Assembly (NCBI GenBank): GCA_050744245.1
Contig: JBOGGX010000227.1
Span: 1-30,434, forward strand
Direction of reading: 5' to 3'
Length of the DNA stretch: 30,434 nucleotides
DNA from: JBOGGX01 sp050744245
Lineage (GTDB): Bacteria; Actinomycetota; Acidimicrobiia; Acidimicrobiales; JBOGGX01
Below are positions 23,111 through 30,434 of the stretch, in pieces; the first letter of the stretch is position 1; the number at the start of each line of letters is the position of its first letter. The position numbers and the translations under genes are program-made. Below the pieces are notes generated by a model that was not told the DNA's origin, searched no databases, and saw nothing but the letters and a program-made list of their open reading frames with translations.

Positions 23111-23716
23111 GTGAGCCCGGCCGAGCCCTCGCACTACTTCAGCGAGCGGCCCGAGTTGCGATCGGCACCGCGCCCGCTCGACCTGGTCCTCCCCGACCTC
23201 AGCCTGCGCCTGACGACCGACCGCGGGGTGTTCGCCGGTCGCCGGGTCGATCCCGGCACCAAGCTGCTGCTGCTCGAGGCGCCCCATCCGGTCGACCGGC
23301 CGTCCGACCTGCTCGACCTGGGCTGCGGGTACGGGCCCGTCGCGCTGACCATCGCCGCCCGGGCGCCGAACGCGACCGTGTGGGCCGTCGACGTGAACGA
23401 GCGGGCGCGGGCCCTCTGCGCGGCCAACGCCGAGGCCAACGACCTGGCCAACGTGCGGGTGGCCGTGCCGGGCGACGTGCCCGACGACGTCGTCTTCGCC
23501 GGGATGTGGTCGAACCCTCCGGTCCGGGTGGGCAAGGCCGACCTCCATGCGCTGCTCCAAACCTGGCTGGCCCGGTTGGCCGACGGCGGCCGGGCCTGGC
23601 TCGTCGTGCACAAGCAACTCGGCGCCGACTCGCTCGCCCGGTGGCTGGTCGCGGAGGGCCACCCGGTCGAGCGCCTGACCTCGAGGGCCGGCTACCGGGT
23701 CATGGAGGTGTCGTGA
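23111..23716 (+). CDS. Class I methyltransferase, RsmC-like
   Basis: A SAM-dependent methyltransferase of 201 residues. DLGCGYGP (69-76) is the SAM-binding loop and NPPVRVGK (135-142) is the NPPY-type catalytic motif of N2-guanine or N6-adenine methyltransferases of the RsmC/RlmG group. It matches the single C-terminal domain of RsmC only, as in other short actinobacterial members. The target, probably a guanine in rRNA, is inferred. I chose GTG 23111; an ATG in frame at 23084 overlaps the def start. It overlaps the trmH-like gene by four bases (GTGA). Confidence 0.88.
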   Translation: MSPAEPSHYFSERPELRSAPRPLDLVLPDLSLRLTTDRGVFAGRRVDPGTKLLLLEAPHPVDRPSDLLDLGCGYGPVALTIAARAPNATVWAVDVNERARALCAANAEANDLANVRVAVPGDVPDDVVFAGMWSNPPVRVGKADLHALLQTWLARLADGGRAWLVVHKQLGADSLARWLVAEGHPVERLTSRAGYRVMEVS

Positions 23717-24181
23717 GACCGCTCGACGGGACCGGCCTGAAGCGGCTCCACCGGGAATGGCGGCGCCGCACCACCGGACGCCTCGCCCTCCTGCTCGGCG
23801 GGGTGCAGCAGCCCTACAACGTCGGCGCCATCCTCGCCTGGCCGCGGCCTACCGCGTCGAGCACCTCTGGCTGGTCGGGGCGACCGCCCCACCGGCCACG
23901 CCCGCGGTCCGCAAGACGGAGCTCGGAAGCGAGCGCTACCTCACCTGGACCACCGCCGAGCGGGCCGGTCCCGCGCTCGACGGGGTGGCCGCCGAAGGCT
24001 GGCGGCTGGTCGGCATCGAGCTGGCCGACGAGGCCAGGCCGATCCACGAGACGCACCTCGGCGATCGCGTGTGCCTGGCCGTCGGCCACGAGGACCGCGG
24101 CCTGTCCCGTCCGGTGCTCGACGCCTGCGCCGACGTGGCGTACATCCGCAGGTCGGGCGGATCGGTTCGCTCAACGTGGCC
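23713..24181 (+). pseudogene. TrmH-like tRNA/rRNA 2'-O-methyltransferase, frameshifted and 3'-truncated
   Basis: The first frame gives GRLALLLGGVQQPYNVGAIL, the SPOUT motif 1 of TrmH relatives. Near 23835 one C is missing; adding it continues as RLAAAYRVEHLWLVG, TELGSERYLTWTTAE and VCLAVGHEDRGLS (motif 2). A second C is missing near 24147; adding it continues as YIPQVGRIGSLNVA (motif 3). After about 24181 similarity stops and the sequence belongs to another gene in antisense, so the last 15-20 residues are lost. The start GTG overlaps the methyltransferase stop. Both indels remove a C in a GC-rich run, so sequencing error cannot be excluded, but no core gene here shows such errors. Confidence 0.85.
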
Positions 24182-24354
24182 TTCTCGGCGACGATGCCGG
24201 TCCGGTTGCGGTGGAACCCGCCCACGTGGGCCACCAGGTGGGCGACGGTCCACCCCGGGCACGGGGGGACGTCGGGCGCCAGCCCCCGCGCCGCGGCCCG
24301 GCCGACCAGCTCGCCCTCGCGCTCGAGCGCCTCGATGTGGTCGACCCAGTGCAT
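24179..24354 (-). pseudogene. Maleylpyruvate isomerase-type (mycothiol-dependent) N-terminal fragment
   Basis: ATG at 24354 opens MHWVDHIEALEREGELV and continues to VPPCPGWTVAHLVAHVGGFH, the four-helix metal-binding motif of the DinB-like maleylpyruvate isomerase N-terminal domain family (conserved CPGWTV and His). After about 58 residues (GIVAEKA) the reading frame runs into the antisense strand of the trmH-like pseudogene, so most of the usual 200 or more residues are missing. It starts nine bases after the MOSC gene stop and was presumably in its operon. Mycothiol dependence is family knowledge; substrate unknown. Confidence 0.85.
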
Positions 24355-24363
24355 GGCGCCGGA

Positions 24364-24840
24364 TCAGTCCAGCACCGACTCGACGGCCGAAACGACGGTG
24401 ACCGGGTCGCCGACCCTGATCACCCCGTCCGACACGATCCGGCCCCGAACCCCGCCCTCGCCGTGCAGCCCGGTCACCACCGGCTTCCCGGTGAGGTCCT
24501 GCAGATAGCGGCAGGGCGGATTGTCCTCCATCACCTCGACCTCGGCCTCGCCGACGGTGATGGTGCGATCGACGAGTGCCAGCAGGTCGAGACCGGTGGT
24601 GACGACGTTGCGCCGGTGCTCGCCGGGGTCGAGGTCGAGGCCCCGTTCGGTACGGGCCAGCTCGAGACCCTCCGACGCGATCAGGGTGATCTCGTCCTCC
24701 GGGTCGTGCGCACCGCGAGTGGCCTCGAAGTTGCGGTCGCCGACGAGACCGCGCCCGGCGACGGCCTCGACCTCGTCGCGGGCGACGATCGGGGCGCCCT
24801 TTGCCGGCGCGGTGAAGATGGCGACAACGGTTCCTCTCAT
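24364..24840 (-). CDS. MOSC-domain protein
   Basis: A 158-residue protein made almost only of a MOSC domain, the sulfur-carrier domain of molybdenum cofactor sulfurases. It has GLVGDRNFE near the start and the conserved Cys in MEDNPPCRYLQDLTGK (about residue 115), which in the family carries the persulfide. The end, GRIVSDGVIRVGDPV, is typical. Partner proteins are not visible. ATG at 24840 lies 46 bp after priA, across a small hairpin. A longer frame upstream runs inside priA and is not supported. Confidence 0.92.
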   Translation of the reverse strand: MRGTVVAIFTAPAKGAPIVARDEVEAVAGRGLVGDRNFEATRGAHDPEDEITLIASEGLELARTERGLDLDPGEHRRNVVTTGLDLLALVDRTITVGEAEVEVMEDNPPCRYLQDLTGKPVVTGLHGEGGVRGRIVSDGVIRVGDPVTVVSAVESVLD

Positions 24841-24855
24841 TCCAGGAACGTACCT

Positions 24856-24870
24856 CGGTCGCCCCGACCG
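24856..24870 (-). terminator. Small GC hairpin after priA
   Basis: CGGTCG (24856-24861) and CGACCG (24865-24870) form a perfect 6-bp stem with a three-base loop in the 46-bp gap between priA and the MOSC gene. It is short and lacks a U-tract, so it may be a weak terminator or a ribosome-stalling structure. Confidence 0.35.
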
Positions 24871-24886
24871 CCCTGAGCGATTTCGG

Positions 24887-26656
24887 TCACACCCGCAGGG
24901 GATCCACCTCGACCCGGACCCGGCCGGGCGGCCGGCTGGTGGCGGCCAAGGCGTCGCACAGCGTGACGTGGTCGGCCGCCCGCAGCAGCCAGCGCCCGTC
25001 GGCCGGGCCGAGGACCTCGATGCCGAGCGGGCGCCCGAGGTTGGCGATGAACGCGTCGGCGACCGGGCCCGAGACCGAGGCCATGGCCGAGAACGGCGGA
25101 TAGCGCAGCGCCTGCCGACGAACCCGTTCGTCGTCCGCCAACCGGTCGGGGTCGGCGTGCAGGACCGCCTGCACGACGGCGTGGCCCGGCATCCGCGTCT
25201 GGACCACGAGCCGCCCACCGTTCGCCCGCCCGCCGAGGAGCCGGGCCGCCCGCACCAGCAGCGCCATGGCCTGTTCGGCCGCCCGGTAGCGGGGGGCGAG
25301 GAGCTCCTGGTCGAGGTCGAGGAAGGCGACCACGCCGACCGGGCCCCGCACCTGGTGGAGCACGGCCTCGGTCCCGACGACCACCCTCGGGAGCTCGCCG
25401 GTCGGGGCGGCCCTGCTCGCGGTTCCGGTCACCTCGGCGACCGGCTCGCCGAGCAGCGCCTCGAGCTCCTCGCGGGCCCGGCTGACCCCGACCCGCAGGT
25501 TCTTCATGGCCGCGGCCCCGCAGCCGAGGCAGACCTGGGGGCGCTCCTGCCCGCACCGGGGGCAGACCAGCCGGCCCGGCTCGGGCAGGACCACCGCCGC
25601 GCCGCACCGGTCGCACCGGGCCAGCTCGCCGCACGTCACACAGGCCAGCAGCCGGCTCCTCCCCTTTCGGTTGAGGACGCAGACGGCCCGCCCCCGTCCC
25701 CGCTCGCGCAGGCGGGCCACCAGCCGCTCGGAGTAGAGACCCGAGCGGCCGATGTCGTCGCGCCGGCGGTCGATCACGTCGAGCACCGGCCAGCCGGCGC
25801 GTTCCTCGGCGGTCGAGACCCGGACCACCGGCCCCCACGCCCGGGCCTCGAGGCTCGGGCACGGCGACAGCAGCACGCAGGGCACGCCCGCCCGAGCGGC
25901 CCGCTCGATGGCGACATCGCGGGCGTTCCAGGCCGGCGTCCGTTCCTCCTGGTGCACCTCGTCGTGCTCGTCCAGCACGACCACCGTCTCCGGCCGGCGC
26001 AGTGGGGCCCAGGCCGCGGCTCGGGCGCCGACGACGGTGGCGCCGGCCGAGGCGAGCGCCCAGTCGTCCGGGTGCAGGGCCACGGTCGCGCCGGACCGAC
26101 GGATGACCCCGGCGGCCCAGCGGGCCGTCTCTACCGATGGGCACACGACGAGGGCAGGACCCCGCTCGGCGGCAGTCGCCAGATGGGACGACGGGTCGGC
26201 GGCCGGGGGGAGCTGGATCACCGCCCGTTCGCCCTCGAGCGCACCCTGGGACGTCGAGACCGACCCGACGACCGGGCGGGGCCGGCGGCGCACGACCGTC
26301 CTGGGCGACGCCGCGGCCAGCAGCGCCGATGGGTGGCCGGCCCAGCGCCAGGCGGCCCAGCGGGCCAGGTCGACCAGCTCGGCCGGCGGCCCGACACCGG
26401 TCACCTTGGCGATCAACTTGAGGGCGACCCCCTCCGGCGCGTCGCCGCCCCGGTCGACGACCCAGCCCCGCACCCGGCGGCCGTGGAGGTCGATGCGGAC
26501 GATCGTCCCGATGTCGACCCCGTCGGCCAACCCGTCGGGCACCCGGTAGTCGAACGTCCTGCGGATGGCCGGCACCTCCGGCAGGACCCGGACGATCAGG
26601 GGCGTCAGAGGCTCAGATGGGCCTTCACGTCGTCGACCCGGTTGGTCGTCTCCCAC
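24887..26656 (-). CDS. priA: PriA-like primosomal protein N', helicase motifs degenerate
   Basis: Replication-restart protein that recognises stalled forks. The 589-residue protein has the 3'-end-binding N-terminal domain (VRVLPEVPAIRRTFDYRVP, about 22-100), a helicase-like region, and a zinc-binding region with eight Cys in four CxxC-type pairs (CVTCGELARCDRCG, then CPRCG and CLGCG). No Walker A motif is present, and VVLDEHDE stands where DEEH is usual. Actinobacterial PriA proteins are known to lack detectable helicase activity signatures, so this is a lineage trait, not damage. The start GTG 26656 has AAGGA six bases upstream and lies 49 bases inside metK. No later start keeps the N-terminal domain, except a CTG overlapping the metK stop. 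Confidence 0.93.
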   Translation of the reverse strand: MGDDQPGRRREGPSEPLTPLIVRVLPEVPAIRRTFDYRVPDGLADGVDIGTIVRIDLHGRRVRGWVVDRGGDAPEGVALKLIAKVTGVGPPAELVDLARWAAWRWAGHPSALLAAASPRTVVRRRPRPVVGSVSTSQGALEGERAVIQLPPAADPSSHLATAAERGPALVVCPSVETARWAAGVIRRSGATVALHPDDWALASAGATVVGARAAAWAPLRRPETVVVLDEHDEVHQEERTPAWNARDVAIERAARAGVPCVLLSPCPSLEARAWGPVVRVSTAEERAGWPVLDVIDRRRDDIGRSGLYSERLVARLRERGRGRAVCVLNRKGRSRLLACVTCGELARCDRCGAAVVLPEPGRLVCPRCGQERPQVCLGCGAAAMKNLRVGVSRAREELEALLGEPVAEVTGTASRAAPTGELPRVVVGTEAVLHQVRGPVGVVAFLDLDQELLAPRYRAAEQAMALLVRAARLLGGRANGGRLVVQTRMPGHAVVQAVLHADPDRLADDERVRRQALRYPPFSAMASVSGPVADAFIANLGRPLGIEVLGPADGRWLLRAADHVTLCDALAATSRPPGRVRVEVDPLRV

Positions 26657-27798
26657 GTGAATTCCTTCTCGCTCCGGCCGAAGTGGCCATAGGCCGCCGT
26701 CTTCCGGTAGATCGGTCGGCGGAGGTCGAGGTCGCGAATGATGGCGGCCGGCCGCAGATCGAACAGCTCGCTGACCGTCTCGGCGATCTTGGCCGGGTCG
26801 ACCCGCTCGGTCCCGAAGGTCTCGACCATGGTCGAGACCGGATGGGCGACCCCGATGGCGTAGGCCACCTGGATCTCGAGCCGCGAGGCGGCACCCGCGG
26901 CGACGAGGTTCTTGGCCACCCAGCGGGCGCCGTAGGCGGCCGACCGGTCGACCTTCGAAGGATCCTTGCCGCTGAAGGCGCCCCCGCCGTGCCTGGATGC
27001 GCCGCCGTAGGTGTCGACGATGATCTTGCGCCCGGTGAGCCCGGTGTCGGCGTGGGGCCCGCCCAGCTCGAACGTGCCCGTCGGGTTGACGAGCACCTCG
27101 AACCGGTCGTCGATGAACTCGGGCGGGAGCAGGGGCCGGATGACGTGCTCGATGAGGTCCGGCTTGATCAGGGTCTCGGCGTCGAGCCCGGGCTGGTGCT
27201 GGGTGGAGATGAGCACGGCCTCGAGCCGCACCGGGCGGCCGTCCTCGTAGCCCACGGTGACCTGGGTCTTCCCGTCGGGCCGCAGATACGGCAGGATCCC
27301 GGCCCGCCGCACCTCGGCCAGCCGGTGGGCCAGCCGGTGGGCCAGCCAGATCGGCAACGGCATGAGGTCGTCGGTCTCGTCGCAGGCGTAGCCGAACATC
27401 ATGCCCTGGTCGCCGGCGCCCTGGCGGTCGAGCTCGTCGTCGATGCCGCCGAGACGGGACTCGTACGCCTTGGTCACGCCCTGGGCGATGTCGGGCGACT
27501 GCTCGTCGATCGACACCAGCACCCCGCAGGTGTTGCCGTCGAACCCGATGGCCTCCCGGTCATAGCCGATGCCGACGATCGTCTGGCGGACGATGCGAGG
27601 GATCTCGACGTAGGCCTCGGTGGTGATCTCGCCCGCGACGATGGCCAGGCCGGTGGTGACGAGGGTCTCGCAGGCCACCCGGCCGCCGGGATCGGCCTCG
27701 AGAATGGCGTCGAGGATCGCATCGGACACCTGGTCGGCCATCTTGTCGGGATGACCCTCGGTGACCGATTCGGACGTGAAGGTGTAGCTGGTCGTCAC
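26605..27798 (-). CDS. metK: S-adenosylmethionine synthase
   Basis: Makes S-adenosylmethionine from methionine and ATP; it supplies the methyltransferases of this window. The protein has 397 residues. The N-terminus TSESVTEGHPDK holds the first motif (GHPDK, 15-19), GAGDQGMMFGYA is the central motif, and GGGAFSGKDPSKVDRSAAY is the phosphate-binding P-loop. The GTG start at 27798 has AGGAG six bases upstream and overlaps the coaBC stop by four bases. No SAM riboswitch is possible in that overlap. The frame is open upstream through coaBC, which should not be used as the start. Confidence 0.98.
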   Translation of the reverse strand: MTTSYTFTSESVTEGHPDKMADQVSDAILDAILEADPGGRVACETLVTTGLAIVAGEITTEAYVEIPRIVRQTIVGIGYDREAIGFDGNTCGVLVSIDEQSPDIAQGVTKAYESRLGGIDDELDRQGAGDQGMMFGYACDETDDLMPLPIWLAHRLAHRLAEVRRAGILPYLRPDGKTQVTVGYEDGRPVRLEAVLISTQHQPGLDAETLIKPDLIEHVIRPLLPPEFIDDRFEVLVNPTGTFELGGPHADTGLTGRKIIVDTYGGASRHGGGAFSGKDPSKVDRSAAYGARWVAKNLVAAGAASRLEIQVAYAIGVAHPVSTMVETFGTERVDPAKIAETVSELFDLRPAAIIRDLDLRRPIYRKTAAYGHFGRSEKEFTWETTNRVDDVKAHLSL

Positions 27799-28988
27799 TC
27801 CCTGCTCCTGTACTCGAGAACGGTGTCGAGGATGACTCGGGCGATCTCGCGCTTGTCGCGCCGCCCCACCCCGTGTTCGGTGCCGTCGGCCGAGATGACG
27901 AGCACCTCGTTGGTCTCGTGGTCGAACCCGGCGCCCTCGGCCGACACGTCGTTGGCGACGACGATGTCGGCCCGCTTGCGCCGCAGCTTGTCGATGGCCT
28001 CGGCCCGCACGTCGCCGCCGGACTCGGCCGCGAACCCGACCAGCGTCTGACCCGGGCGCCGACGCTCGCCCAGGGTGGCGAGGATGTCGACCGTCGGTTC
28101 GAGGACGATCGGCGGGGGGCCGACGTCCTTCTTGAGCTTGGTCTGGACGGGATGGGTCGGCCGGAAGTCGGCCACCGCCGCGGCCATGATGACCACGTCG
28201 GCCGCCTCGCCCCTGGTCAGCACGGCGTCGGCCATCTCGGCCGCGGTGTCGATGCGCACGACGTCGACGGCCGGCGCCACCGGCCGATCCGCCGCAGTGA
28301 TCAACGTGACCTTGGCCCCCCTCCCGGCGGCCTCGTCGGCCAGGGCGTGGCCCTGCTTCCCCGAGGACCGGTTGGTGATGACCCGCACCGCGTCGATCGG
28401 CTCGCGCGTGCCGCCCGCGGTGACCAGCACCCGCAGCCCGGCCAGGTCCTGAGGGGTGAGCGCCCGGGCGACGGCGGCCACGATCGTGCCCGGGTCGGCC
28501 AGCCGGCCGGGGCCCTCGTCGCCGCCGGCCAGCCGCCCGGACTCTGGCGGCACCACGAGCACGCCCCGCTCCCGCAGCCGGCGCAGGTTGTCTTGGACGG
28601 CGGCGTGCTCCCACATCTCGGTGTGCATGGCCGGGGCCAGCACCACCGGCGCCCGCGTGGCGAGCAGCACGTTGGTGAGCAGGTCGTCGGATATCCCCCC
28701 GGCGTACAGCCCGATCACCCTCGCCGTGCACGGCGCCACCAGCACCAGGTCGGCCGTCTGGCCCAGGTGGGTGTGCGGGATCGGCTGCGGGTCGTCCCAC
28801 AGCGAGGTGTGCGCCGGTTCGGAGGCGAGGGCGTCGAACGTGGTGCGTCCGACGAAGCGCAGGGCGCCGTCGGTGAGGACGGGGACGACGTGGGCGCCGG
28901 CATCGATCAGCCGTCGACACACCTCGACCGCCTTGTAGGCGGCGATCCCCCCGGTGACCCCGAGGACGATGCGTCGGCCGGCGAGCAC
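27795..28988 (-). CDS. coaBC: Bifunctional phosphopantothenoylcysteine decarboxylase / synthetase
   Basis: Two steps of coenzyme A synthesis: ligation of cysteine to phosphopantothenate, then flavin-dependent decarboxylation. The protein has 397 residues. The CoaC half (1-180) has GGIAAYKA, the catalytic His in EPAHTSLWD and APAMHTEMW (PAMN in many relatives). The CoaB half has AGGTREPIDAVRVITN (191-206) and KLKKD near 285. The start is GTG at 28988, 14 bp after rpoZ. Its stop overlaps the metK GTG. Confidence 0.97.
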   Translation of the reverse strand: MLAGRRIVLGVTGGIAAYKAVEVCRRLIDAGAHVVPVLTDGALRFVGRTTFDALASEPAHTSLWDDPQPIPHTHLGQTADLVLVAPCTARVIGLYAGGISDDLLTNVLLATRAPVVLAPAMHTEMWEHAAVQDNLRRLRERGVLVVPPESGRLAGGDEGPGRLADPGTIVAAVARALTPQDLAGLRVLVTAGGTREPIDAVRVITNRSSGKQGHALADEAAGRGAKVTLITAADRPVAPAVDVVRIDTAAEMADAVLTRGEAADVVIMAAAVADFRPTHPVQTKLKKDVGPPPIVLEPTVDILATLGERRRPGQTLVGFAAESGGDVRAEAIDKLRRKRADIVVANDVSAEGAGFDHETNEVLVISADGTEHGVGRRDKREIARVILDTVLEYRSRE

Positions 28989-29002
28989 GGTCGCAGGCGG
29001 GC

Positions 29003-29326
29003 TCAGGCCGGGGACTCGGTCTCGGTCTCGGCTTCGGCGATGGCCTCGCCGACCTCGGCGACCTCGTCGTCGGTGGGTTCGCTCGGCTCGATGGGGATGA
29101 TCTTGTGGGCCGCGATCTCCTCGAAGGCGATCGACAGCGGCTTGCGGGCGACCGACGTGACCTGCGGGGGGACGGTGGCGCCGAGGCCCTCGCCCAACTG
29201 GTTGAAGTAGGAGTTGATCTGGCGGGCCCGCTTGGAGGCCAGCGTGACCAGGCGGAACTTCGAGTCGGCCCGATCGAAGAGCTCCTCGATCGGGGGATTC
29301 ATCATCGTGTCGTGGCGCCAGGCCAT
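29003..29326 (-). CDS. rpoZ: RNA polymerase omega subunit
   Basis: Omega chaperones the beta-prime subunit into RNA polymerase. The 107-residue protein has the diagnostic NPPIEELFDRADSKFRLV and KRARQINSYFNQLGEG, then PLSIAFEEIAAHKI. The C-terminal 25 residues are an acidic Glu/Thr tail not found in all omegas. I chose ATG 29326 because GAGGAAG lies about ten bases upstream. The longer frame to 29368 has no such signal, and the later ATG pair at 29305/29302 lacks one too. An extended -10 box lies upstream at 29367-29375. Confidence 0.95.
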   Translation of the reverse strand: MAWRHDTMMNPPIEELFDRADSKFRLVTLASKRARQINSYFNQLGEGLGATVPPQVTSVARKPLSIAFEEIAAHKIIPIEPSEPTDDEVAEVGEAIAEAETETESPA

Positions 29327-29366
29327 GGGCGTGCGACTTCCTCGTGCTCGTGAAGGACGGCCGATC

Positions 29367-29375
29367 AATCTACCA
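29367..29375 (-). promoter_or_regulatory. Possible extended -10 promoter for rpoZ
   Basis: TGGTAGATT on the minus strand matches an extended -10 (TG, one base, TANNNT) and lies about 40 bases upstream of the chosen rpoZ start, in the 181-bp gap after the CMP kinase. No convincing -35 is seen. The remaining gap to 29507 holds GC-rich palindromic sequence but no gene that I can support. Confidence 0.35.
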
Positions 29376-29507
29376 GCGCAGACCCCATGAACGGCGAATC
29401 CACGCGGCCGTGACCTTGGTGCGGGTTTTCGCGCCCGGCCACCACCACGGTGGTCGATCGCAGCAACCTCGGGCCCGGCCGGGACGGGCGATGCGGAAGG
29501 GCCGCGA

Positions 29508-30035
29508 TCAGCCGGACCGGGCGTGGTCGGCGACGGTGGCCGCCAGCTCCTCCGGGGCGGTCGCGGCCGAGTCGAGCACCAGATGGTAGAGGCCGAGGTC
29601 GCCCAGGTCGATGCCGTAGTAGGCCAGGTAGCGGGTCTGCTCCGACGCCTCCCTGGCCCGGTTGACCTCGAGCGCCTCCTCCTGGGTCAGCCCGTCGCGG
29701 CGGGCCACCCGGGTGGCCCTGACCTCCGCCGCGCAGGCCAACCACACCCGCACCGCATCGAGGCCCTCGTTGTGGGCGATCCACCCGCCCAGCCGCGACT
29801 CGAGCACGACGTCGCCCTGCCTGACCCGCTCGGCCAGCCGCGAGTCCAAGGCGAGATCGACCTCGGGATGCCGTTCCGCGAACGCACCGAAGTCGGCCAG
29901 GCTCATGCCGGCATCCGCGGCGAGCCGGCGGAAGATCGTGCCGCCGTCGAGATGGGTCAGCCCGAGGTCGCCGGCGACGCGTTGGGCGACCGTGCTCGTG
30001 CCCGAGCCCGGCAACCCGGAGATCGTGACCAGCAA
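29508..30035 (-). CDS. Archaeal-type (d)CMP kinase, AAA-like cytidylate kinase
   Basis: A 175-residue nucleoside monophosphate kinase. The P-loop is SGLPGSGTST (6-15), where Thr replaces the usual Lys; this Gly-Thr variant occurs in archaeal CMP kinases. The body, THLDGGTIFRRLAADAG, VLESRLGGWIAHN and an Arg-rich lid with YGIDLGDLGLYHLVLD, follows the archaeal CMP kinase line and not guanylate kinase. It lies between mihF and rpoZ, where Actinomycetota carry gmk. It may phosphorylate CMP or dCMP; whether it also compensates for gmk is unknown. The start ATG lies 16 bp after mihF. Confidence 0.85.
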   Translation of the reverse strand: MLVTISGLPGSGTSTVAQRVAGDLGLTHLDGGTIFRRLAADAGMSLADFGAFAERHPEVDLALDSRLAERVRQGDVVLESRLGGWIAHNEGLDAVRVWLACAAEVRATRVARRDGLTQEEALEVNRAREASEQTRYLAYYGIDLGDLGLYHLVLDSAATAPEELAATVADHARSG

Positions 30036-30051
30036 GCCGTGGACGGCTGGA

Positions 30052-30369
30052 TCAGGCAGAGAAGGCGGCGAGCAGCGACTTGCGCTGCTGGTCGCCGAGG
30101 CCCCGGAGACGCCGGGTCTCGCTGATGCCGATGTCGTCCATGATCCGCCGGGCCTTGACCTTGCCGACGCCCGGCAGGGCCTCGAGCGCCGCGACCACCT
30201 TCATCTTCCCGACGATGTCGTCGTCGTCGGCGCGTCCGAGGAGTTCGTCAAGGCTGACCGAGCCCATCTTCAGCTTTTCCTTGAGCTCGGCGCGCGCACG
30301 GCGAGCGGCTGCGGCCTTGGCCAGGGCGGCCTGTCGCTGCTCCGGCGTGAGAGACGGGGGTAGAGCCAT
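30052..30369 (-). CDS. mihF: Actinobacterial integration host factor
   Basis: Nucleoid-associated DNA-binding protein of Actinomycetota, unrelated to the E. coli IHF dimer. The 105-residue protein has a basic N-terminal helix (QAALAKAAAARRARAELK), then KMGSVSLDELL, and a C-terminal helix-two-turns-helix LPGVGKVKARRIMDDIGI that contacts DNA, followed by RRLRGLGDQQRKSLL. Its position ahead of the rpoZ cluster is the conserved one. The ATG at 30369 has no Shine-Dalgarno; a TAGGGT box ends six bases before it, so the mRNA is probably leaderless. Confidence 0.97.
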   Translation of the reverse strand: MALPPSLTPEQRQAALAKAAAARRARAELKEKLKMGSVSLDELLGRADDDDIVGKMKVVAALEALPGVGKVKARRIMDDIGISETRRLRGLGDQQRKSLLAAFSA

Positions 30370-30375
30370 GCGCGG

Positions 30376-30405
30376 ACCCTATCAAGCAGGCCGGGTCCAG
30401 GTCAG
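30376..30405 (-). promoter_or_regulatory. Predicted mihF promoter (leaderless)
   Basis: On the minus strand CTGACC (30400-30405) and TAGGGT (30376-30381) are 18 bases apart. The -10 ends six bases before the mihF ATG. The same TAGNNT spacing occurs at argC (TAGGCT, seven bases) and def (TAGCCT, six bases), which makes a leaderless start credible. The remaining 29 bases to the window edge show nothing further. Confidence 0.5.
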
Positions 30406-30434
30406 TGATGGTCGTCCGGAGGTCACGACAGCAC

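Noticed and set aside
24887..26656. priA as a damaged gene because Walker A is missing
   Set aside because: The loss is a known feature of actinobacterial PriA. The zinc region and N-terminal domain are complete and the frame is open throughout.
27300..27345. 12-bp duplication in metK (LAHRL twice)
   Set aside because: The family has a similar LAHRL-RRL segment of equal length, so no insertion is implied.
27780..27830. SAM riboswitch ahead of metK
   Set aside because: metK overlaps the coaBC stop by four bases, so there is no untranslated leader to hold one.
26605..28920. A 771-codon minus frame containing metK with a long N-terminal extension
   Set aside because: The extension overlaps coaBC entirely and is Arg/Gly-rich noise. 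The GTG at 27798 with AGGAG gives the normal metK start.
29420..29480. GC palindromes after the CMP kinase as a terminator or small RNA
   Set aside because: Stems such as CCACC/GGTGG close on two-base loops and cannot fold well. No U-tract or conserved RNA was recognised.

Overview
The window is high-GC DNA from an actinomycete, most likely of the class Acidimicrobiia. I infer this from gene order: mihF, a kinase, rpoZ, coaBC, metK, priA, then fmt and rsmB, rib genes, hisG, infC-rpmI-rplT-tsnR-pheST and argCJBDFRG are blocks known from Actinomycetota. A PriA without a Walker A motif and a fragment of a mycothiol-dependent maleylpyruvate isomerase-type gene agree with this. No plasmid, phage, IS, tRNA, rRNA or CRISPR signal was seen.

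Nearly everything is on the minus strand, so transcription runs from right to left. At the right end are mihF, an archaeal-type CMP kinase (where gmk normally sits), rpoZ, coaBC, metK, priA and a MOSC-domain gene. At about 23.1-24.35 kb there is a scar: a plus-strand RsmC-like methyltransferase and a frameshifted trmH-like pseudogene run head-on into a truncated maleylpyruvate isomerase-type gene. Left of it, def-fmt-rsmB-moaB read leftward and converge, across a strong hairpin terminator, on a plus-strand prokaryotic phospholipase A2-like gene. That gene carries two compensating frameshifts.

From 18.9 to 14.4 kb lies a tight riboflavin operon (ribD, ribE, ribBA, ribH) followed by hisG and a small cold-shock-like gene. 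It converges on a DUF1844-like gene at a perfect 14-bp hairpin. From 13.7 kb leftward run infC (apparent AUA start and structured leader), rpmI, rplT, a 23S rRNA-type 2'-O-methyltransferase, pheS, pheT and a membrane flippase. A fresh promoter with tandem ARG boxes at 6.74-6.79 kb then drives argC-argJ-argB-argD-argF-argR-argG. This is the acetylated ornithine pathway through to argininosuccinate, with its own repressor encoded inside the operon; argG runs off the left edge.

Most interesting points: (1) a roughly 50-bp hairpin repeat in two copies, one between argD and argF and one at the hisG-cluster terminator, where it also encodes the end of a protein; (2) infC starting at AUA, overlapped by the stop of a six-codon leader ORF; (3) gene decay confined to the trmH, isomerase and phospholipase genes while all core genes are intact; (4) replacement of gmk by a CMP kinase at a conserved locus. 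No gene-free stretch exceeds 300 bases; the longest is 13702-13975.
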